Shown: in pieces, positions 7,484 through 10,718 of the stretch
Position numbering within the stretch: position 1 is the first letter of the stretch
How the letters are laid out: each line of letters starts with the position of its first letter
From: Pseudomonadota bacterium
Lineage (GTDB): Bacteria > Pseudomonadota > Gammaproteobacteria > Xanthomonadales > Xanthomonadaceae
Reading direction: 5' to 3'
DNA length: 10,718 nt
Assembly: GCA_023457475.1 (NCBI GenBank)
Contig: JAEWLO010000330.1
Location: 1-10,718 of the forward strand
Notes under the pieces: model-generated
What the model was told of the DNA's origin: nothing
What the model saw: the letters and a program-made list of their open reading frames with translations, nothing else
The model's database searches: none
Made by a program: the position numbers and the translations under genes

Positions 7484-7506
7484 AAGTCTTTAAAAACCAA
7501 AGACTT
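7484..7506. repeat. 8-bp inverted repeat in AT-rich DNA
   Basis: AAGTCTTT (7484-7491) and AAAGACTT (7499-7506) are perfect reverse complements separated by seven bases. It could be a protein-binding operator or a weak hairpin in the dnaN leader. There is no T run after it, so it is not a typical terminator. Confidence 0.5.
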
Positions 7507-7596
7507 AACTGTGTTTTCCAACGATTCTGCGTCTACCAGCACCACCAAGCTTTTGATTTATTCCACATTTTTTAAAGCATAGGGGCACGGAACCAC

Positions 7597-8697
7597 ATGC
7601 GTTTCACACTGCAGCGCGAAGCCTTTCTCAAGCCGTTGGCACAAGTCGTCAACGTGGTCGAACGCCGCCAGACCTTGCCGGTTCTGGCCAACTTCCTGGT
7701 TCAGGTGAACAAGGGTCAGCTTTCGCTGACCGGCACCGACCTGGAAGTGGAAATGGTGTCGCGGATCGCGGTCGAAGACGCCCAGGACGGCGAAACCACC
7801 ATTCCCGCACGCAAGCTGTTCGAGATCATCCGCGCCCTGCCCGATGGCAGCCGGATCACGGTCTCGCAGAGTGGTGACAAGATCACCGTGCAGGCAGGCC
7901 GAAGCCGCTTCACATTGGCCACCCTCCCCGCCAACGACTTCCCGTCGGTGGATGAAGTGGAAGCCACCGAGCGTGTCGTGATCGGCGAAGCCACGCTGAA
8001 GGAACTGATTGAGCGCACCGCGTTCGCGATGGCCCAGCAGGACGTGCGCTACTACCTCAACGGTCTGCTGTTCGACCTGCGCGGCGATGCCCTGCGTACC
8101 GTCGCCACCGATGGCCATCGCTTGGCGTTGTGCGAAACCGACTTGGAGAAAGCCAGCGGCGCCAAGCGCCAGATCATCGTGCCGCGCAAGGGTGTGACCG
8201 AGCTTCAGCGCCTTCTGGAAAGCGGTGAGCGCGAGATCGAGCTGGAAGTCGGACGGAGCCACGTGCGCGTCAAGCGCGACGATGTCACCTTTACCTCCAA
8301 GCTGATCGATGGTCGCTTCCCCGACTACGAGGCCGTGATTCCGATTGGTGCCGACCGCGAGGTGAAGGTGGATCGCGAAGCGCTGCGCGCCTCGCTGCAG
8401 CGTGCTGCGATTCTGTCCAACGAGAAGTACCGTGGGATCCGGGTGGAAGTTTCGCCTGGCAACCTGAAGATCAGCGCCCACAATCCGGAACAGGAGGAAG
8501 CGCAGGAAGAGATCGAAGCGGATACCACCGTGAGCGACCTGGCCATCGGTTTCAACGTGAACTACCTGCTGGACGCCCTGTCTGCACTGCGCGACGAGCA
8601 CGTGGTGATCCAGCTGCGTGACTCGAACTCGTCGGCGCTGGTGCGTGAAGCCAGCAGTGAGAAGTCGCGCCACGTCGTGATGCCGCTGCGTCTTTGA
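7597..8697 (+). CDS. dnaN: DNA polymerase III beta subunit (sliding clamp)
   Basis: DnaN forms the dimeric ring that tethers DNA polymerase III and many repair proteins to DNA. The 366 residues match the usual length and align end to end with the family. Landmarks are the N-terminal MRFTLQREAFLKPL, LSLTGTDLEVEM, QDVRYYLNGLLFDL, RTVATDGHRLALCE, FTSKLIDGRFPDYE, AAILSNEKYRGIRVEV, NPEQEEAQEEIE and the C-terminal MPLRL, which lines the partner-binding pocket. A possible AGGGG ribosome site lies about 11 bases before the ATG. The gene follows dnaA by 275 bases and is closed by a parS-like site and then a strong terminator, so recF downstream needs its own promoter or readthrough. Confidence 0.99.
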   Translation: MRFTLQREAFLKPLAQVVNVVERRQTLPVLANFLVQVNKGQLSLTGTDLEVEMVSRIAVEDAQDGETTIPARKLFEIIRALPDGSRITVSQSGDKITVQAGRSRFTLATLPANDFPSVDEVEATERVVIGEATLKELIERTAFAMAQQDVRYYLNGLLFDLRGDALRTVATDGHRLALCETDLEKASGAKRQIIVPRKGVTELQRLLESGEREIELEVGRSHVRVKRDDVTFTSKLIDGRFPDYEAVIPIGADREVKVDREALRASLQRAAILSNEKYRGIRVEVSPGNLKISAHNPEQEEAQEEIEADTTVSDLAIGFNVNYLLDALSALRDEHVVIQLRDSNSSALVREASSEKSRHVVMPLRL

Positions 8698-8708
8698 CCT
8701 GAGCCTTG

Positions 8709-8722
8709 GTTCCACGTGGAAC
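8709..8722. promoter_or_regulatory. parS-type palindrome, copy 1
   Basis: Perfect 14-bp palindrome GTTCCACGTGGAAC, 11 bases after the dnaN stop. It matches the core of the ParB-binding centromere parS (family consensus TGTTNCACGTGNAACA). The outer bases here are G and G. Confidence 0.85.
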
Positions 8723-8734
8723 GAGATGAAAGAG

Positions 8735-8760
8735 CCCGGCCACGTGCCGGGTTTTTTTTT
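8735..8760 (+). terminator. Strong Rho-independent terminator of dnaN
   Basis: A CCCGGC/GCCGGG stem (8735-8740 with 8746-8751) with a 5-base loop is followed directly by nine T residues (8752-8760). It is a textbook intrinsic terminator acting on the plus strand. It lies between two parS-type palindromes, and its loop region itself contains CACGTG. Confidence 0.93.
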
Positions 8761-8762
8761 GA

Positions 8763-8776
8763 GTTCCACGTGGAAC
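8763..8776. promoter_or_regulatory. parS-type palindrome, copy 2
   Basis: Perfect GTTCCACGTGGAAC, two bases after the terminator T run and 54 bases after copy 1. The outer bases are A and G. Confidence 0.85.
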
Positions 8777-8910
8777 GTGGTGACATGCCATGCGTGTCGC
8801 CTCTTCCAGCTGACTGAAGCCATTGCCTGGACGACAGTCCTGCGCCTCCGTTCAAGCCGAACTCATCCAAGGCGAAACCTGATGTCGCTTCTTGGCTCAA
8901 TGACGCTTCC

Positions 8911-9010
8911 ATTGCTTTAAATCTGTATATAAATCTAAAGCTAGGTGGTGATGGTAGAGCCAGATTTGGTTGAAAAGTATATTAAGTATTTGATAGTTAA
9001 AGATAATTAG
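8911..9010. other. AT-rich candidate DNA unwinding element
   Basis: In a genome that is otherwise GC-rich, 8911-8940 has 6 G/C in 30 bases and 8971-9010 has 7 G/C in 40, with a more mixed 30 bases between. It lies next to the DnaA-box cluster at 9057-9148, the arrangement expected for an origin unwinding element. This role is inferred from composition and position. Confidence 0.55.
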
Positions 9011-9056
9011 ACCCTGAAACCCCCTGTAAAACAGCCCGTGGAGGTGGGGGTGAACC

Positions 9057-9148
9057 TGTGGATATGTTCTGCTCCACGATTCCAGCGCTTTTTTATCCAC
9101 AACCTGCCAAGCGCTTGTGCATAAGTCATACAGACGCCATGTGGGTAA
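9057..9148. promoter_or_regulatory. Cluster of four DnaA-box-like sites
   Basis: The sites are TGTGGATAT (9057-9065, minus strand, one mismatch), TTATCCACA (9093-9101, plus strand, perfect), TGTGCATAA (9116-9124, minus strand, matches TTWTNCACA) and TGTGGGTAA (9140-9148, minus strand, one mismatch). Four sites in 92 bases beside AT-rich DNA make this the densest DnaA-box group in the window that also has a perfect box. Confidence 0.7.
9084..9115. repeat. 7-bp inverted repeat around a perfect DnaA box
   Basis: AGCGCTT (9084-9090) and AAGCGCT (9109-9115) are reverse complements, and each contains the palindrome AGCGCT. They bracket the perfect DnaA box at 9093-9101. Function is unknown; an accessory-protein site or chance are both possible. 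Confidence 0.4.
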
Positions 9149-9423
9149 GTAGGCGCCCGTCTGAAACGATCGTTCCCTTCGGCCTCGGCAGTCCTCCAGA
9201 CGCCCCGGAAGAAACACGTCAAATTTCTTGAAATCCGCAAGGCAGATCCCCTGTTCGATCCCCAGATTTCAGGGAATCAGCAGCCATTCCACGCTCGGAG
9301 TCGTTCCATGAAGCGCGTATCCCCCACCTGCCTGCCCACACGCCTGATCCCAGCCTTTGCAGTAAGCTGATCGGCTGGACCTCCTACCTTGGACCACCGC
9401 CCCGCGCGGCTACGATCGACCGC

Positions 9424-10521
9424 ATGCATATCCGTCGTCTCTCTCTCCACAACGTCCGCCGGTTCGATAGTGTGGACCTGGCTCCTCAACCGGGCATCAA
9501 CCTGATTACCGGCGATAACGGTGCGGGCAAGACGAGTGTGTTGGAGGGACTGCACCTGATGGCTTATGGACGCAGCTTCCGGGGGCGGGTGCGCGATGGG
9601 CTGGTGCGGCAGGGCCGTGACGCGGTGGAAGTGTTTGTTGAGTGGGACGAGCAACGTGCGGGTGCGGACACGGCCACACGGCGCAAGGCGGGACTCCGGC
9701 ATACAGGCCAGGAGTGGAAAGGCCGCCTTGACGGAGAGGATGTTGCCCAGCTGGGCAATCTGTGCGCTGCGCTCGCGGTGGTGACGTTCGAGCCTGGCAG
9801 CCATGCGTTGGTCAGCGGCGGTGGCGAGCCCCGGCGCCGATACCTGGATTGGGGCTTGTTCCACGTGGAACCTGACTTTCTGTCGCTATGGCGCCGGTAT
9901 TCGCGTGCGCTGAAGCAGCGCAATGCTCTGCTCAAGCAGGGCGGCCATCCGCAGGCGCTGGACGCGTGGGATCGGGAGCTGGCGGAGTCCGGTGAACCGC
10001 TCACGGCACGTCGCCAGCAGTACATCGAACGCCTGCAGGATCGCACCGTGGAACTGGCGCGACACCTGGCCCCCAACCTGCAGATCCACTCCCTGACGCT
10101 CAGTCCCGGGTGGCGGAAGCAGGAGCTTTCGCTGGCGGATGCTCTGTTGCTCTCCCGCGAGCGCGACCGTATTGCCGGGTACACCTCTGTGGGCCCCCAC
10201 CGCGCAGACTGGAGCGTGGGGTTCGCCGAGATTCCTGGCCGGGAAGCCCTCTCGCGTGGCCAGGCCAAGTTGACGGCGCTCACGTGCCTGTTGGCCCAGG
10301 CGGAGGACTATGCCGAGCAGCGCGGCGAATGGCCGGTGATCGCCCTGGACGACCTGGCATCGGAGCTGGACCGTACCCATCAGGCCCGGGTGCTGGAGCG
10401 CCTGGCCGCCGGCCCGGCGCAGATATTCATCACCGCAACCGAAACACCGTCGGCGCTTCACGGAGCGGACCATATCACCCGGTTCCACGTGGAACATGCG
10501 CTGGTCCAGCCTGTGCCATAG
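9424..10521 (+). CDS. recF: RecF DNA replication and repair protein
   Basis: RecF is an SMC/ABC-type ATPase that, with RecO and RecR, helps load RecA at single-stranded gaps and stalled forks. The 365 residues contain Walker A GDNGAGKT (30-37), the YGRSFRG segment (48-54), the conserved DWGLFHVEP segment (142-150), SVGPHRAD (255-262), the ABC signature LSRGQAK (276-282) and Walker B with VIALDD (305-310) followed by the D-loop ASELD. Length and order are normal for the family. The ATG at 9424 fits the family N terminus (MHIRRLSLHNVRRF), although no Shine-Dalgarno is evident. Two parS-type palindromes lie inside the gene, each encoding Phe-His-Val-Glu. The gene is separated from dnaN by a strong terminator and is followed by gyrB after 111 bases. 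Confidence 0.98.
   Translation: MHIRRLSLHNVRRFDSVDLAPQPGINLITGDNGAGKTSVLEGLHLMAYGRSFRGRVRDGLVRQGRDAVEVFVEWDEQRAGADTATRRKAGLRHTGQEWKGRLDGEDVAQLGNLCAALAVVTFEPGSHALVSGGGEPRRRYLDWGLFHVEPDFLSLWRRYSRALKQRNALLKQGGHPQALDAWDRELAESGEPLTARRQQYIERLQDRTVELARHLAPNLQIHSLTLSPGWRKQELSLADALLLSRERDRIAGYTSVGPHRADWSVGFAEIPGREALSRGQAKLTALTCLLAQAEDYAEQRGEWPVIALDDLASELDRTHQARVLERLAAGPAQIFITATETPSALHGADHITRFHVEHALVQPVP
9858..9871. promoter_or_regulatory. parS-type palindrome, copy 3, inside recF
   Basis: Perfect GTTCCACGTGGAAC within codons 145-150 of recF (L-F-H-V-E-P). With flanking bases it reads TGTTCCACGTGGAACC, the closest of the four to a full 16-bp parS consensus. FHVEP is itself a conserved RecF segment, so protein constraint contributes to the sequence. 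Confidence 0.8.
10482..10495. promoter_or_regulatory. parS-type palindrome, copy 4, at the 3' end of recF
   Basis: Perfect GTTCCACGTGGAAC within codons 353-358 of recF (R-F-H-V-E-H), 24 bases before the stop codon. The right outer base is A, as in the consensus. This C-terminal segment is not a strongly conserved RecF motif as far as I know, so selection for the DNA site is more likely here. Confidence 0.82.
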
Positions 10522-10548
10522 TGCGTACAGGGGCCCGATGCGCCCGGC

Positions 10549-10557
10549 TGTTATAAT
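10549..10557 (+). promoter_or_regulatory. Extended -10 promoter of gyrB
   Basis: TGTTATAAT is an exact extended -10 element (TG-N-TATAAT). No good -35 hexamer is visible at the proper distance, as expected for extended -10 promoters. Transcription would start near 10564, giving a leader of about 70 bases before gyrB. Confidence 0.7.
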
Positions 10558-10632
10558 TCCTGCTGCAACCCTTTATCCCTCGGTGCCCGCGCTCCACGCG
10601 GTGCCCGACCTGCGGAGCCTACGGCAAGCGCA

Positions 10633-10718
10633 ATGACTGACGAACAGAACACCCCGGCACAAAACGGCAATTACGACGCCAACAGCATCACCGCCCTGGA
10701 AGGCCTGGAGGCGGTTCG
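10633..10718 (+). CDS. gyrB: DNA gyrase subunit B, N-terminal fragment cut by window edge
   Basis: GyrB is the ATPase subunit of the type II topoisomerase that introduces negative supercoils. Only the first 28 codons are present: MTDEQNTPAQNGNYDANSIT followed by ALEGLEAVR, the conserved lead-in to the family motif that continues KRPGMYIG. The start ATG has only a weak ribosome site; a GGAG lies about 16 bases upstream. The gene probably has its own extended -10 promoter, and its position after recF matches the conserved dnaA-dnaN-recF-gyrB order. Confidence 0.96.
   Translation, partial: MTDEQNTPAQNGNYDANSITALEGLEAV

Larger units (their letters stand above)
7322..7596. other. dnaA-dnaN intergenic region, origin-like
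   Basis: These 275 gene-free bases hold two perfect DnaA boxes (7390-7398 and 7425-7433), a compact ACCCC-TT-GGGGT palindrome (7443-7454), an 8-bp inverted repeat (7484-7506) and AT-rich stretches at about 7481-7520 and 7551-7580 (19 G/C in about 70 bases). These are the ingredients of a bacterial oriC or of an autoregulated dnaN leader. No clear -35/-10 pair for dnaN was found. An AGGGG at 7581-7585 could serve as its ribosome site. Confidence 0.6.
8777..9423. other. dnaN-recF intergenic region, origin-like, no credible gene
   Basis: This 647-base stretch has three parts. Bases 8777-8910 have ordinary GC content and nothing recognisable. Bases 8911-9148 combine AT-rich DNA with a cluster of DnaA-box-like sites. 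Bases 9149-9423 lead to recF and show only six GATC sites. Short open frames on either strand have no family resemblance, no ribosome site and run through the DnaA boxes. A weak promoter-like pair, TTGAAA (8970-8975) and GATAGT (8992-8997) with a 16-base spacer, is the only candidate I see for recF transcription, and it would leave a leader of roughly 400 bases. Confidence 0.6.

Noticed and set aside
8271..8604. Isolated CACGTG hexamers inside dnaN
   Set aside because: The flanking bases do not extend the palindrome, and single hexamers are expected by chance in GC-rich coding DNA.
7558..8823. Open frame of 421 codons opposite dnaN that crosses the terminator
   Set aside because: It is antisense to dnaN and passes through parS sites and an intrinsic terminator; no protein family is visible.
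9019..9051. ACCCCC/GGGGGT inverted repeat with a small CTGT/ACAG hairpin inside
   Set aside because: It is short, widely spaced and without a T run. It could form a weak structure but gives no support for a defined element.
8897..9240. Open frames of 77 and 106 codons on the minus strand in the dnaN-recF gap
   Set aside because: They run through DnaA boxes and AT-rich DNA, have no ribosome site and no recognisable domain. The translation reads like non-coding sequence.
1..10718. Search for CRISPR arrays, insertion sequences, tRNA or rRNA genes, and phage or defence genes
   Set aside because: No regularly spaced repeats, transposase, cloverleaf or rRNA-like sequence was seen. The region is core chromosome.

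Overview
The window is the replication-origin neighbourhood of a GC-rich gammaproteobacterium. Gene order (mnmE, a large lipoprotein gene, yidC, rnpA and rpmH leftward; dnaA, dnaN, recF and gyrB rightward) and the protein sequences fit the Xanthomonadaceae, most likely Stenotrophomonas or a close relative. The genus call is by recognition only, not by a search.

Left half (1-5736, minus strand): rpmH has a good sigma70-type promoter. It is followed by rnpA, then yidC, which overlaps rnpA by one base. A 12-bp perfect hairpin follows yidC. Next comes an 889-residue predicted lipoprotein that joins a NodB polysaccharide deacetylase domain, a caspase-like (C14) domain, an EF-hand loop and C-terminal TPRs. 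Two bases after it begins mnmE, cut by the window edge just before its G domain. The rpmH, rnpA, yidC and mnmE genes make ribosomal protein L34, the RNase P protein, the membrane insertase and a tRNA-modifying GTPase. The lipoprotein is the unusual member.

Right half (5990-10718, plus strand): dnaA (initiator), dnaN (sliding clamp), recF (gap repair) and the first codons of gyrB (gyrase B). DnaA-box-like sites occur in three separate intergenic regions: rpmH-dnaA, dnaA-dnaN (two perfect boxes facing each other, plus AT-rich DNA) and dnaN-recF (one perfect box, one consensus-matching box and two near-matches beside strongly AT-rich DNA). The 726-bp dnaN-recF gap has no credible gene and looks like an origin in its own right. 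Sampled base counts change from C-rich to G-rich on the plus strand between dnaA and recF, which agrees.

Four perfect copies of the 14-bp palindrome GTTCCACGTGGAAC lie between 8709 and 10495: two flank the dnaN terminator and two lie inside recF. They match the bacterial parS (ParB-binding) core, so origin and centromere appear interleaved within about 2 kb. No CRISPR array, insertion sequence, tRNA or rRNA was seen. The most novel coding feature is the deacetylase-caspase-TPR lipoprotein; the most interesting non-coding features are the dnaN-recF origin-like region and the parS sites written into recF codons.
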